Shown in pieces: positions 9,002-17,292 of a DNA stretch of 64,000 nucleotides (position 1 is its first letter; each line of letters starts with the position of its first letter). Under the pieces are notes generated by a model. It worked only from the letters and a program-made list of their open reading frames with translations, was not told the origin of the DNA and did not search any database. The stretch spans positions 124,001 through 188,000 of the forward strand of contig NZ_JACEOL010000009.1 in the NCBI RefSeq assembly GCF_013868055.1, in the 5' to 3' direction. The DNA is from Thermoactinomyces mirandus (GTDB lineage Bacteria; Bacillota; Bacilli; Thermoactinomycetales; Thermoactinomycetaceae). The position numbers and the translations under genes are program-made.

Positions 9002-9042
9002 AAATCACCCCTTTATTCTAGTTATGAATAAAAGGGTGATTT
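9002..9042 (-). promoter_or_regulatory. 17-bp hairpin enclosing the protease ribosome binding site
   Basis: Arms 9002-9018 and 9026-9042 pair over 17 positions (one G-U on the minus-strand RNA) around a 7-base loop. The downstream arm contains the AAGGGGTG site of the protease, and the stem is followed by TTTTT just before the ATG. It can therefore act as a terminator for the upstream RHH gene, as a lid on protease translation, or both. Confidence 0.7.
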
Positions 9043-9070
9043 GGTTTGGACGAGATTGATAGATTTTTGC

Positions 9071-9253
9071 TCATTTTCCCTTGTGATCATCTTCGGATTG
9101 CTTTGGATAGCGACACGCTTTTTTAACAGCCTGTTTGAGAATAAATTCGATTTGTGCATTCACACTGCGAAACTCATCGGCTGCCCATTTTTCCAGTGAG
9201 GAATAGAGAGCATGGTCAATGCGAAGCAAGAAACGCTTTTTTTCCTTGCTCAT
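9071..9253 (-). CDS. Arc-like ribbon-helix-helix DNA-binding protein
   Basis: A 60-residue basic protein: MSKEKKRFLLRIDHALYSSL forms the beta strand and first helix, and FRSVNAQIEFILKQAV the second helix, as in Arc/MetJ-type ribbon-helix-helix repressors. It overlaps the upstream SPFH gene by 4 bases (ATGA), so the two are translationally coupled. A membrane SPFH protein followed by a small Arc-like protein is a pairing I believe recurs in other genomes. The role is unknown; autoregulation of the pair is a reasonable guess. Confidence 0.75.
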   Translation of the reverse strand: MSKEKKRFLLRIDHALYSSLEKWAADEFRSVNAQIEFILKQAVKKACRYPKQSEDDHKGK

Positions 9254-10101
9254 GTATAAAGGGTGCCCGTATTGATCACAGGCTGTGATTCTCTTTCCGA
9301 TACCAAAGCAACCATCAGATTGTTCGCCATGGAGGCCTTTCTTTCTTCATCTAATTGGACCACACCTTGCTTTTCCAAATGGGACAGCGTCATTTCCACC
9401 ATGCTCATGGCACCTTCGACAATCTGTTTTCGTGCCGCGATGATCGCCTGTGCCTGCTGGCGTCTTAACATCGCCTGAGCAATTTCAGGTGCATAAGCCA
9501 AATGGCTGATCCGGGCTTCCAGCACTTCGACCCCGGCGATTTTCAACCGTTGTTGCAATTCCAGACGGAGATTGTCTGTCACTTCTTCCGGAGACGTCCT
9601 CAGGGAAATGTCTTTTTCATCCTGACGATCATAAGGATAACGGCCGGTGATCGTCCGGATGGCCGTTTCGCTCTGCACAGCGACAAAGGAACCGTAATTT
9701 TCCACATCCAACAACGCCTTGGCCGAATCCACCACACGCCAGACAATAACAGCGCCAATCAATACCGGATTTCCGTCAGCGTCATTCACTTTCAATTTAT
9801 CGCTTTGAAAGTTGCGGACACGCAAAGAAACTTTCTTTTTCAAAGTGAATGGATTGGTCCAGAACAAACCATCCTCGCAAACACTGCCCACATATTTCCC
9901 GAAAAACAGCAATACACGGGCTTCGTTCGGCTGAATCAATGTAAATCCCGGCAAGGAAATCAGAAAAACAAGCACAAAAAGAACACCTAACAAATTTTCC
10001 ATGATGATCAGATAAGCCCCTGCAACCAGCAAAACCAGATCCAAAAGCAGGATCAGGAAACCATTCATCTTCCAGGCCGGAGTTTCTTGTGATTGATTCA
10101 T
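9250..10101 (-). CDS. SPFH/Band 7 membrane protein
   Basis: A 283-residue protein. Two hydrophobic segments lie near residues 12-50, followed by an SPFH (prohibitin/stomatin/flotillin) domain at about 55-230, with LIQPNEARVLLFFGKYVG, GAVIVWRVVDSAKA and the AxxRITGRYPYD region. The C-terminal helix carries ARKQIVEGAMSMVE. Such proteins form oligomeric scaffolds on the cytoplasmic membrane. The start is the ATG at 10101, because AAGGAG lies 8 bases upstream; the frame opens earlier at 10119. It is co-transcribed with the small RHH gene. Confidence 0.85.
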   Translation of the reverse strand: MNQSQETPAWKMNGFLILLLDLVLLVAGAYLIIMENLLGVLFVLVFLISLPGFTLIQPNEARVLLFFGKYVGSVCEDGLFWTNPFTLKKKVSLRVRNFQSDKLKVNDADGNPVLIGAVIVWRVVDSAKALLDVENYGSFVAVQSETAIRTITGRYPYDRQDEKDISLRTSPEEVTDNLRLELQQRLKIAGVEVLEARISHLAYAPEIAQAMLRRQQAQAIIAARKQIVEGAMSMVEMTLSHLEKQGVVQLDEERKASMANNLMVALVSERESQPVINTGTLYT

Positions 10102-10187
10102 AAGCTCACTCCTTATCATTTTATTATCTTTATGATATCACTTTGATAAATAAAAAACCACCCTTAACTTTAAAGGAAATGAGTCAA

Positions 10188-10220
10188 GTAAAAAACCATT
10201 TCCCTAATCAGGAAATGGTT
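10188..10220 (-). terminator. Terminator of the spoVA-GDSL operon
   Basis: Minus strand: AACCATTTCC, 7-base loop, GGAAATGGTT, then six T. It lies about 105 bases past the GDSL stop; the 3' stretch between them carries an 18-base sequence shared with 22483-22500. Confidence 0.85.
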
Positions 10221-10325
10221 GGGTTTGTCGACAGAGTCTGGGAAAGCACTACTTTCTTGCAAGGCGGGAACGGAGTCCTGAAAATCGCTTTCCTGGATAT
10301 GTTTTTCTGCAGTCTGAATCGATCC

Positions 10326-10976
10326 TTATAATGCCGATCGGGAAGGTTCACTTTGTTCAACAGACTGAATAAACAACTGCGCCAGTTGGTCATATCCCAT
10401 CTGATTCGGATGGACTTCGTCGCAAAAATATTCGGTTCGGTTCAGGAAACAGTGATACGGGTTGACCAAATGGACACCAAATGTACGGCACAATCTGGTA
10501 TAAAGCCGGTTAAGGGACTGTACCAGAATCTTTGCCTGTTCAATTCCCAGTTCGTAAGCGGGCAAAGGGATATAGAAACCGAGCAGATAAACGGTCAAAT
10601 CCGGGTTTTTATCACGAATCAGGGAAAAAATGCGACGAACGTTTTCCTGAACCTTTTTTGTGGATTTCAATATCTCTTTTAAGGAAAGCTTACCCTGATC
10701 ATAAAGCCGGATAAAATCGCATCCTCCCGTCGTGAGTGTCAAGTGGGTCAGTCGGGGGAAAAGGCGCTGCAAGGCCGGATTTTGCACAAAATGAAGCAAT
10801 TCGGATGAAGTCATTCCCGAGATTCCCCAATTGCGTAGATGGCAATTTTCAGAGTGTTGCAGATAACGGAAAAATTGCGCTACAAAATGCTGATCCGGGC
10901 TGTTGGCCCCGATCCCTTCCGTCAAGGAATCCCCGATCGCCAAATAGGATACTGGAACAGGCGGTTGATTACGCAT
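10326..10976 (-). CDS. SGNH/GDSL-family hydrolase
   Basis: A 216-residue hydrolase with the SGNH blocks: GDSLTEG (nucleophile Ser), GISGMTS (block II Gly), a degenerate block III TTGGCD where GxND is usual, and DEVHPNQMGY with the catalytic Asp and His. Members are esterases or lipases; the substrate is unknown. No signal peptide is present. The ATG at 10976 overlaps the TGA of spoVAD (TGATG), and the site GGGAGG lies 7 bases upstream, so the gene is the last member of the spoVA operon and is probably made in the forespore. Confidence 0.85.
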   Translation of the reverse strand: MRNQPPVPVSYLAIGDSLTEGIGANSPDQHFVAQFFRYLQHSENCHLRNWGISGMTSSELLHFVQNPALQRLFPRLTHLTLTTGGCDFIRLYDQGKLSLKEILKSTKKVQENVRRIFSLIRDKNPDLTVYLLGFYIPLPAYELGIEQAKILVQSLNRLYTRLCRTFGVHLVNPYHCFLNRTEYFCDEVHPNQMGYDQLAQLFIQSVEQSEPSRSAL

Positions 10977-12013
10977 CAAGATCCTCCCTTCTGTTGTCGT
11001 TTTTCAAATGAAACAGCGTGCGCTATGCAGGGGATAGCTTCTCCCTGCTGGTAAGATATCGGGCTGAGCAAAGCACCCGTCGCCACCACCAGAATACGGT
11101 CATAATGGCCTTCTTCCATTTCCTTCAGCAGATGGCCATATGTGACAATCGCACTGCTGGCACAACCGCTCCCTCCGGCAAATGTTTCCTGATCCGAGGT
11201 ATAGATCAGCAAACCACAATCCTTGAATTTCTGGCCCATGTTATAACCTTCATTTTCCAACAGCTCTCTTGCTATCGGCAATCCGACCGACGCCAGGTCT
11301 CCAGTTACGATGAGGTCATAATCTTTCACCGTTCGTCCGGTATCTGCAAAATGGGTTTGAATCGTTTTGGCAGCAGCCGGAGCCATGGCCGATCCCATAT
11401 CAAACGGATTTTTTATTCCCAAATCGGTAACTTTGCCAATCGTGGCGTACCTGACCGCAATATCGCCACCGCCTTTTCCAAGCACACAAGCCCCGGCACC
11501 GGTTACGGTCCATTGGGCGGTGTCCGGTTTTTGCCCGCCGTATTCGGTCGGGTAACGGTATTGTTTTTCAGCAGTACAATTGTGGCTGCTGACACCGGCA
11601 ACGGCATAATTGGCATATCCGCCATCCACCAGAACAGCCGCCAGGGACAGTGAAAGCATGGAAGTAGAACAGGCGCCATAAACGCCCAGCAAAGGAATCT
11701 GATTGGTTTTGGCGGAAAAGGAAGCAGAAATGTTTTGGTTGAGCAAATCCCCGGCCAGGTAGAAATCAATCTGCTGCGGGGTCAGGTTTGCCTTCTGAAT
11801 GGCAATTTGTACTGCGTCTTCCAACATCTTGCGCTCTGCTTTTTCCCAAGTGTCCTGACCCATATACAGGTCCGGATAAATTTTGTCATAACGGTCTTTT
11901 AACTGTCCTTTCCCTTCCATGGGCCCTGCAGTTGCGGCACTGGCAAGGACGCATACATCTTCCGAAAATCCCCAGGTGCTCCGGCCAAGTAATTTTTTAC
12001 CTTTCAATTTCAT
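10976..12013 (-). CDS. spoVAD: Stage V sporulation protein AD
   Basis: A 345-residue thiolase-fold protein with SpoVAD features: MKLKGKKLLGRSTWGF at the start, YGACSTSMLSLSLAAV, FAGGSGCASSAIVTYGHLL and GALLSPISYQQGE. SpoVAD binds dipicolinic acid (DPA) on the outer face of the spore inner membrane and works with SpoVAC to move Ca-DPA into and out of the spore. It lies 10 bases behind spoVAC. Usually spoVAE follows; here a GDSL hydrolase takes that place. Confidence 0.97.
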   Translation of the reverse strand: MKLKGKKLLGRSTWGFSEDVCVLASAATAGPMEGKGQLKDRYDKIYPDLYMGQDTWEKAERKMLEDAVQIAIQKANLTPQQIDFYLAGDLLNQNISASFSAKTNQIPLLGVYGACSTSMLSLSLAAVLVDGGYANYAVAGVSSHNCTAEKQYRYPTEYGGQKPDTAQWTVTGAGACVLGKGGGDIAVRYATIGKVTDLGIKNPFDMGSAMAPAAAKTIQTHFADTGRTVKDYDLIVTGDLASVGLPIARELLENEGYNMGQKFKDCGLLIYTSDQETFAGGSGCASSAIVTYGHLLKEMEEGHYDRILVVATGALLSPISYQQGEAIPCIAHAVSFEKRQQKGGS

Positions 12014-12023
12014 CTCCCCCGGA

Positions 12024-12497
12024 TTATTTGACTAAGTGCAGGAGCATATGGATAATTCCCACAGCAAAAGCGGCAACGGTTCCAAACACAATCACGGAAC
12101 CTGCCAGTTTAAACATTTTGCCGCCTACCCCCAGCACAAAACCTTCCGCCCTGTGTTCCAAAGCGGCTGACGCTATTGAATTGGCAAAGCCGGTTACCGG
12201 CACAGCCGTTCCTGCACCGGCCCATTGCCCAAAACGATCATATACCCCAAGGCCTGTCAGAAGACATGACAGAAAAATCAATGTAGCCACCGTCGGATCT
12301 CCTGCTTTTTCAGGCTTAAAGCCAAACCAATGAACATACATTAAAGAGAGTGCCTGGCCAAGCATGCAAATCGCTCCGCCAACTACAAAGGCTTTCAGAC
12401 AGTTTATGAACACCTTGGGTCGCGGCTGGTGCTTTTTGGCCAATTTCTGATAGGCTTTTGCCTGTTCTTTCTCATTGTTTGCCGAATTTCCGTTCAT
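12024..12497 (-). CDS. spoVAC: Stage V sporulation protein AC
   Basis: A 157-residue membrane protein with four to five hydrophobic segments and SpoVAC motifs (VFINCLKAFVVGGAICMLGQ, GAGTAVPVTGFANSIASAA, and the heavily hydrophobic C-terminus). In B. subtilis SpoVAC is a mechanosensitive channel used for DPA release during germination. The ATG at 12497 follows AAAGGAG, and a sigma-G-like promoter lies just upstream (12534-12564), consistent with forespore expression. Confidence 0.95.
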   Translation of the reverse strand: MNGNSANNEKEQAKAYQKLAKKHQPRPKVFINCLKAFVVGGAICMLGQALSLMYVHWFGFKPEKAGDPTVATLIFLSCLLTGLGVYDRFGQWAGAGTAVPVTGFANSIASAALEHRAEGFVLGVGGKMFKLAGSVIVFGTVAAFAVGIIHMLLHLVK

Positions 12498-12533
12498 GCT
12501 GATTCTCTCCTTTCCCCATCTTTTATCTCTTCT

Positions 12534-12564
12534 TAGAGTGTGGTCTTTCCCGTTTCTTTATGCA
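12534..12564 (-). promoter_or_regulatory. Candidate sigma-G promoter of spoVAC-spoVAD-GDSL
   Basis: On the minus strand TGCATA (12559-12564), an 18-base spacer and CACTCTA (12534-12540) match 5 of 6 and 5 of 7 positions of the forespore sigma-G consensus (TGAATA / CATACTA). The start site would fall about 30 bases before the spoVAC ATG. Confidence 0.55.
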
Positions 12565-12590
12565 CAAGAAAAGCATTCCTGATGGAATGC
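12565..12590 (-). terminator. Terminator of the cupin gene
   Basis: Minus strand: GCATTCC, loop ATCA, GGAATGC, then TTTTCTT. It separates the cupin gene from the spoVA promoter. Confidence 0.75.
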
Positions 12591-12772
12591 CCGAGACCGT
12601 TAAAAATATGGCAAAGCGATTTTAAGAAGAGCCGTCTGTGTGAGAACTGCGCAGTTCCAGGCGATTCCCCGCCATTTTCAAAAAACCGCTTCTTTAACCT
12701 TTACTTGATAACTGGAAATGAGTGCTGTCTACAAATAGCGAATTTTATGAAAACCTGTTGCATGGACAAATC

Positions 12773-13120
12773 TCATTTTCTGTTTTGAATTTGTTCAGAA
12801 AATGTTTTGGCTTCCAGTTCAGTGACGGAACTGATCAATAACGAACAACCTTTATCAGTAGTTATGGAATGGCTCAATCCGCGGGAACAGTAGAAATAGT
12901 CTCCCTGGTACAATTTTTCCTGTCCGTAACTTACTTCTCCATCAACCACAAAAATTTCTTCTCCTCCAGCATGTTCATGCACTGGAAATACTCCACCGGG
13001 GAGCATTTTGACAAACACGCTGTATTTATCTGCTGACTTGCGCAAATAGGTCAAATATACGCCATCACCCATCTGGATTGAGTTTTGTTCATCCCTGCGG
13101 ATGATATAAGATTTATTCAT
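12773..13120 (-). CDS. ChrR-like cupin-domain protein
   Basis: A 115-residue single cupin. The first metal-binding motif is visible as PVHEHAGGEEIFVVDGEVSY and the second as the RGLSHSITTDKG region. The pattern is closest to the cupin part of ChrR anti-sigma factors and to cupins of small-molecule dioxygenases. Function unknown. A strong GGAGG site precedes the ATG. It is transcribed alone: its own terminator lies at 12565, and the 180 bases after its stop hold no gene but contain a 14-base perfect palindrome at 12645-12658. Confidence 0.8.
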   Translation of the reverse strand: MNKSYIIRRDEQNSIQMGDGVYLTYLRKSADKYSVFVKMLPGGVFPVHEHAGGEEIFVVDGEVSYGQEKLYQGDYFYCSRGLSHSITTDKGCSLLISSVTELEAKTFSEQIQNRK

Positions 13121-13204
13121 TATGTAACCTCCTACCCGATTTGAAACTCATTGTAACCCCTTTTCACAGTAACATCAAGGGATTTCGGCAAATCAACGGC
13201 GTGA

Positions 13205-13231
13205 AAAATGCCGCTAGAAATAACTAGCGGC
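13205..13231 (-). terminator. Terminator of the CBS-domain gene
   Basis: Minus strand: GCCGCTAG, 6-base loop, CTAGCGGC, then ATTTTT. Confidence 0.85.
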
Positions 13232-13239
13232 CGATACAG

Positions 13240-13683
13240 TTATTGGAGGTCATTTGATGCATTTGGATTGTGCTTTTCAGAAATCTTGTTCAAGGCTTGA
13301 CCCGCTTCATCCTGATAAGGTTGACGAACGGCCAAATCCCCTATGGAAACGACCCCGACAATCCGGTTATTTTCTACAACAGGCAAACGGCGGACCTGGG
13401 CCTGCGCCATTAACCGGGCTGCTTCGTCCACCGACATGTCCGGAGTGCCATACACCAGATCGGTTGACATAATGTCACTGACAGAACCGGAATTCGGCAT
13501 CTTGTTGGCAATTCCACGCGTAACAAGGTCACGGTCTGTCACAACTCCGACTAACTGGCCGTTTTCAACAACCGGCACCATTCCGATATTTGCCTGGCGC
13601 ATTCTTTCAGCTACTTCAAACACATTGTCCCGGGGAGTGACAGAGTAAACATTGGTTGACATAATATCGCGCAAGGTATGCAT
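13240..13683 (-). CDS. CBS-pair protein
   Basis: A 147-residue protein made of two CBS domains (MHTLRDIMSTNVYSVTP at the start; each ends with a VVENGQLVGVVTDRDL or VVENNRIVGVVSIGDL strand-helix). Stand-alone CBS pairs bind adenine nucleotides or similar ligands and act as energy or ionic sensors. The start is the ATG at 13683, with AAGGAGG upstream. No partner gene is evident; a terminator follows. Confidence 0.88.
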   Translation of the reverse strand: MHTLRDIMSTNVYSVTPRDNVFEVAERMRQANIGMVPVVENGQLVGVVTDRDLVTRGIANKMPNSGSVSDIMSTDLVYGTPDMSVDEAARLMAQAQVRRLPVVENNRIVGVVSIGDLAVRQPYQDEAGQALNKISEKHNPNASNDLQ

Positions 13684-13797
13684 CAAGAATCCCTCCTTAT
13701 GCACTATCTTTTGCCGGGGAGAGCCTTCTCATTCCTGACACTGATTGCATGTAATCGCAATATCTGCCAGCCCATAAAACGGGAATCCTGTGCCCGC

Positions 13798-15006
13798 CTA
13801 TGAAGGAAGTTCCGTGAAAAACAAGGAAGAGCAAACATATGGTACTGCCTCCGCAAGCACCAGCCGTATCAGCAATTCTGCCCCTACCCTCATGGCCTGC
13901 TCGTCAAAATCAAACAGCGGATGATGATGAGGATAGCCAAAATTTTCTTTATTCCCGGCTCCAACGAAACAAAAGGCGCCGGGACGTTTCTGGAGATAAT
14001 AGCTAAAGTCTTCGCTGGCCATAAGAGGATTTATATCCCATACGTTCTTTTTTCCCACTATTTTGCGGGCTGCCTCCCTGATCCGCGAAACCGCTTTTTC
14101 TTCATTTGCAAGCGCGGGGTAACCCTGCTGATAACGACATTCATGGCTGGCACCATACATCCGGCAAGTCGCTTTGGTGATTTCCTCCAGCCGGTATTGA
14201 ATATGCCGGCGTACCTCTTCCTTGAATGTTCTGACAGTTCCCTGCAAATGGCAACTTTCGGCAATGACGTTAAACGCTTGCCCGGCGTGAATTGTGCCCA
14301 CCGTAAGAACCCCGGAATCCAGGGGATCGATCTGCCGGCTGATGATCGATTGCAAATTGACAACAAGCTGGGCGGCGATCTGGACCGCATCGACAGCTTC
14401 GTGCGGCAGACCGCCATGGCCGCCACGCCCCTTGATCCTGATTTCAAATGAATCGGCGGCAGCCATCAATTCACCCGGTCGGGTACCGATCACCCCATAT
14501 GGCAAGGGGGTCCACAAGTGGACACCATAAATGAGATCGACATCCTCCAGGACTCCGTCTTCAATCATGGCATTGGCTCCTCCCGGAACCAATTCTTCAG
14601 CCGGTTGGAAAATAAACAGCACAGTGCCGGATAACTGTTCACGAAATTCCGCCAGCAATTCGGCAACCCCCATCATCATCGCCATGTGTCCATCATGCCC
14701 GCAGGCGTGCATCACACCGGGCACTTTTGAGCGATAGGCACAGGTCTTCTGGTCCTGAATCGGCAGTGCATCCATATCGGCGCGAAGGGCCACGGTTACG
14801 CCCGGTTTTTTCCCTTTGAGCAGGCCGGTCACTCCATGTCCGCCTACCCCCGTTTGCACCTCAAGCTGCAACTGCCGCAAATGGTCGGCAACGATCTGCG
14901 CAGTTTTTTGTTCCTGAAAGGACAACTCCGGAAATTGATGGAAGTGCCTTCTCCATTCTCTCATTTTCGGAAAAAGATGATTCAATCTGTTTTTAATTGC
15001 AGTCAT
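13798..15006 (-). CDS. M20-family amidohydrolase/carboxypeptidase
   Basis: A 402-residue M20D peptidase. Metal-binding residues are seen as Cys102 and His104 (HACGHDGH), Glu137/138 (QPAEE), His163 (GVHLW) and a C-terminal His in YPHHHPLFDFDE. The family removes acyl groups from amino acids (N-acyl-amino-acid amidohydrolase, hippurate hydrolase) or cleaves IAA-like conjugates. The substrate cannot be inferred. It lies in the cytoplasm, with no signal peptide. The C-terminal extension after the usual end (EAVPYVCSSLFFTELPS) is a little longer than typical. Confidence 0.9.
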   Translation of the reverse strand: MTAIKNRLNHLFPKMREWRRHFHQFPELSFQEQKTAQIVADHLRQLQLEVQTGVGGHGVTGLLKGKKPGVTVALRADMDALPIQDQKTCAYRSKVPGVMHACGHDGHMAMMMGVAELLAEFREQLSGTVLFIFQPAEELVPGGANAMIEDGVLEDVDLIYGVHLWTPLPYGVIGTRPGELMAAADSFEIRIKGRGGHGGLPHEAVDAVQIAAQLVVNLQSIISRQIDPLDSGVLTVGTIHAGQAFNVIAESCHLQGTVRTFKEEVRRHIQYRLEEITKATCRMYGASHECRYQQGYPALANEEKAVSRIREAARKIVGKKNVWDINPLMASEDFSYYLQKRPGAFCFVGAGNKENFGYPHHHPLFDFDEQAMRVGAELLIRLVLAEAVPYVCSSLFFTELPS

Positions 15007-15109
15007 CTTTCTCCCTCTTTTCCCTGAAGTTTTTGAAGACTGAATATTATGAAATTGTTATACCTTTATTCACCAAGCCGGAAATTATGTATTGGAGACT
15101 GAACAAACC

Positions 15110-15138
15110 AAAAAGAGGGTGATGGCCTGTCACCCTCT
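15110..15138 (-). terminator. Terminator of the Asp23 gene
   Basis: Minus strand: AGAGGGTGA (15130-15138), 7-base loop, TCACCCTCT (15114-15122), then TTTTGG. Confidence 0.9.
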
Positions 15139-15141
15139 ATT

Positions 15142-15525
15142 TCAACGGACACGCTGTGATTCTGTGCTTTCCTCAGCGGATTCCTTCAACGCTACTCCTT
15201 CGACCTTGACATTTACTTCCACGACAGACAAGCCTGTCATGGTTTCAACCGCTTCTTTGACATTATGTTGCAGCTCTCTGCAAACATTATGAATCTTTTC
15301 ACCGTACTCCACGATTACCTTCAAATCAATCGCCGCTTCGAGGTTCCCTACTTCTACATGGACCCCCCGTGTCACGTTCTTGCCGCTCACGCGTTTGGCA
15401 AAACCTTCTGCCACCCCGCCTGACATGCCGGAGATTCCCTTGGTTTTACCTGCAGCCAGTCCTGCGATCACTGCCACCACGTCATCAGCAATCCGAACAG
15501 TTCCCTGATTCCTCTGTTCAGCCAC
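15142..15525 (-). CDS. Asp23/Gls24-family envelope stress protein
   Basis: A 127-residue Asp23/Gls24 protein: VRIADDVVAVIAGLAA, the glycine-rich GISGMSGGVAEGFAKR, and VEVGNLEAAIDLKVIVEYG, as in YqhY/YloU. Relatives affect envelope homeostasis and, in the case of YqhY, lipid synthesis control. No membrane segment is present. The site GGGGGTG precedes the ATG. Confidence 0.88.
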   Translation of the reverse strand: MAEQRNQGTVRIADDVVAVIAGLAAGKTKGISGMSGGVAEGFAKRVSGKNVTRGVHVEVGNLEAAIDLKVIVEYGEKIHNVCRELQHNVKEAVETMTGLSVVEVNVKVEGVALKESAEESTESQRVR

Positions 15526-15611
15526 GGTTTCACCCCCTCATCGCTAAAGAAAAATACCCCTCTCGCTTAGTTTATCATAACCTGGATTTCAAATAATATT
15601 TTCCTTTGCGA

Positions 15612-16430
15612 TTAACTCACTTTATAGCCGGCAATTTTCACCATCGTTTGAACCTGGGAATGATTGAGGTTCACCTTATATCCATAATACGTCTTATCAT
15701 CCATTTCAATTTCCACGGGGATAATAAATTTCCCTTTTAACAGCTTTGCAAACAATTGGTTTGCTTCAATTTCATCCAGATGGAATTTGCGCATAAAGTC
15801 ATTTTTAATCCATGTACTTCCATAACTTTTGCCAATATTATTGGGATCATGATACCATTCATAAATTTGCACGACAGCATTATGAATCAAACGATCCAGG
15901 CTGGTTAAGTTCTGAAACCCGTTAATATTCAAAAATTCGAACAGATTGTGTGTTTGGTCGCAGAATTCATGCAATTGCGCAGTCCGGGACAAGCTTTCAT
16001 CACAAAGGCAAAACAGCTCCACACGTTTCCCTCTGGACCACAGGCGATCCAAAAGCGGAATCATATCCTGGTCTGCGCTTACGATGACAAAGGTATTGAT
16101 TTCAGGAATTTCATATAAAACTTCCATCGCATCCAGGCAGAGCTGGATGTCAGCTGCGTTTTTCCGCTCTTTCCCATCACGGCCGTTACCATACACCTGA
16201 TGGATATGCACACGTTTTTTCTGCAAACTCATCATGGACAAATCTAGTTGTTCAAAATCGGCATAAGCTTCCATAAGCCGAATTGATTCTCTGCCATAGT
16301 GTTCCTGCAGGCGCAAGAACAGGTTATGCGTTTCATCCGGATGGTCAGGGTCGATATGATATTTTTTTAGTCCGTAATATACATTTTCAAGGTCAATAAA
16401 TATCGCTGTATCTTTTGGCATAGGGGGCAT
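15612..16430 (-). CDS. NYN-domain (PIN-like) protein
   Basis: A 272-residue protein. Residues 1-165 form a LabA-type NYN nuclease-like domain; the conserved acidic residues are in AIFIDLENVYYG, NAADIQLCLDAM and VIVSADQDMIPLL. The C-terminal 90 residues form a separate winged-helix-like part. NYN proteins are predicted RNases. The start is the ATG at 16430, with AAAGGAGGG upstream; in-frame codons further out belong to the leader. The substrate is unknown. Confidence 0.82.
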   Translation of the reverse strand: MPPMPKDTAIFIDLENVYYGLKKYHIDPDHPDETHNLFLRLQEHYGRESIRLMEAYADFEQLDLSMMSLQKKRVHIHQVYGNGRDGKERKNAADIQLCLDAMEVLYEIPEINTFVIVSADQDMIPLLDRLWSRGKRVELFCLCDESLSRTAQLHEFCDQTHNLFEFLNINGFQNLTSLDRLIHNAVVQIYEWYHDPNNIGKSYGSTWIKNDFMRKFHLDEIEANQLFAKLLKGKFIIPVEIEMDDKTYYGYKVNLNHSQVQTMVKIAGYKVS

Positions 16431-16823
16431 CTTTATCCCTCCTTTCACATAATTAAGCATATTCAATTATTTCGATCTCTTACAGTGTTTTCCTGCCAAA
16501 AATTTGTCAAAATCATCGTTCAGATGCTTTGATAAGATTTGACATTTTTCCGTGTTTTCTTTATTCTTGCTGCAGATTTTTGCCCCCATCGGGCATCATT
16601 TCTATTATTTATTCCCTAATATGATCATAAATATGACAAAATATTTGACAAACTGTTACACAACACTCCTCGCTATTGGGTGACCAGCCTGAATGAGGCG
16701 AAGCGGATGTATTCGAATGCAAACTGTGCCGTCTCCGGAAATGGGCACTTGCATTTATTCAACCGGACTGTTTCCCTTTATGGAAAACCGGATTGTCTCC
16801 AACGATGACCTTTCCTAAAGCTT
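16431..16823. other. Long intergenic region with structured element
   Basis: No gene is recognised here. A sigma-A-like promoter for the NYN gene can be read on the minus strand (TTGTCA, 16-base spacer, TATGAT, near 16620-16650). On the plus strand TTGACA, 17 bases, TATTCT is seen near 16539. Between 16717 and 16754 a nested hairpin (ATGCAA/TTGCAT and GTGCC/GGCAC) stands out. Confidence 0.4.
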
Positions 16824-16860
16824 GCTAAAAACAAAAGACCCCTTTTCAAAAAAGGGAGTC
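16824..16860 (-). terminator. Terminator of ylaN
   Basis: Minus strand: GACTCCCTTTT, 3-4-base loop, AAAGGGGTC, then TTTTGTTTTT. Confidence 0.75.
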
Positions 16861-16882
16861 TACGGATTTATTGATATAACTC

Positions 16883-17170
16883 TTACTCATCCAAAGACTT
16901 CAAGAGAACCTTTGAATAAAGATCTTCAAGTTTCCGTTCCAGATCGTGCATGATTTGCTGACCTTGCTCTCTGGTAATCATCCCCGCACGAACGGCAAAA
17001 TCAATTTCCCTTGATAAACCAAACATTTGTGTATCTAAAACTTCCTCGTATAAAGGACATTTAGGCAAGGTAAGATTGTCCAGCTGAACGGAAATGAGCT
17101 GAGCAATTTTATCTGCATCTTCTCTTAACAACTGCAATGCTTTAAAATTCATTTCGGTCTGTGCTGGCAT
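16883..17170 (-). CDS. ylaN: YlaN-family protein
   Basis: A 95-residue protein almost matching the YlaN signature: [20 protein letters not shown] followed by [11 protein letters not shown]. Recent work on B. subtilis and Staphylococcus aureus links YlaN to iron limitation, acting on the Fur repressor; I cite this from general knowledge. The start chosen is the ATG at 17170, giving the family's usual length. A TTG two codons upstream is better spaced from GGAGGGG. It lies about 120 bases after glsA on the same strand. Confidence 0.9.
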   Translation of the reverse strand: MPAQTEMNFKALQLLREDADKIAQLISVQLDNLTLPKCPLYEEVLDTQMFGLSREIDFAVRAGMITREQGQQIMHDLERKLEDLYSKVLLKSLDE

Positions 17171-17292
17171 GGTCAAAGCAAACCCCTCCATCGACCGCCA
17201 TAATCGCAATTGGTTTGCTTGAAACGGCCCATTATGCGTTAATGTTAGTTTACCATGATCCGCCTTTGTTTGTAAAATACTGAATAAGATCA

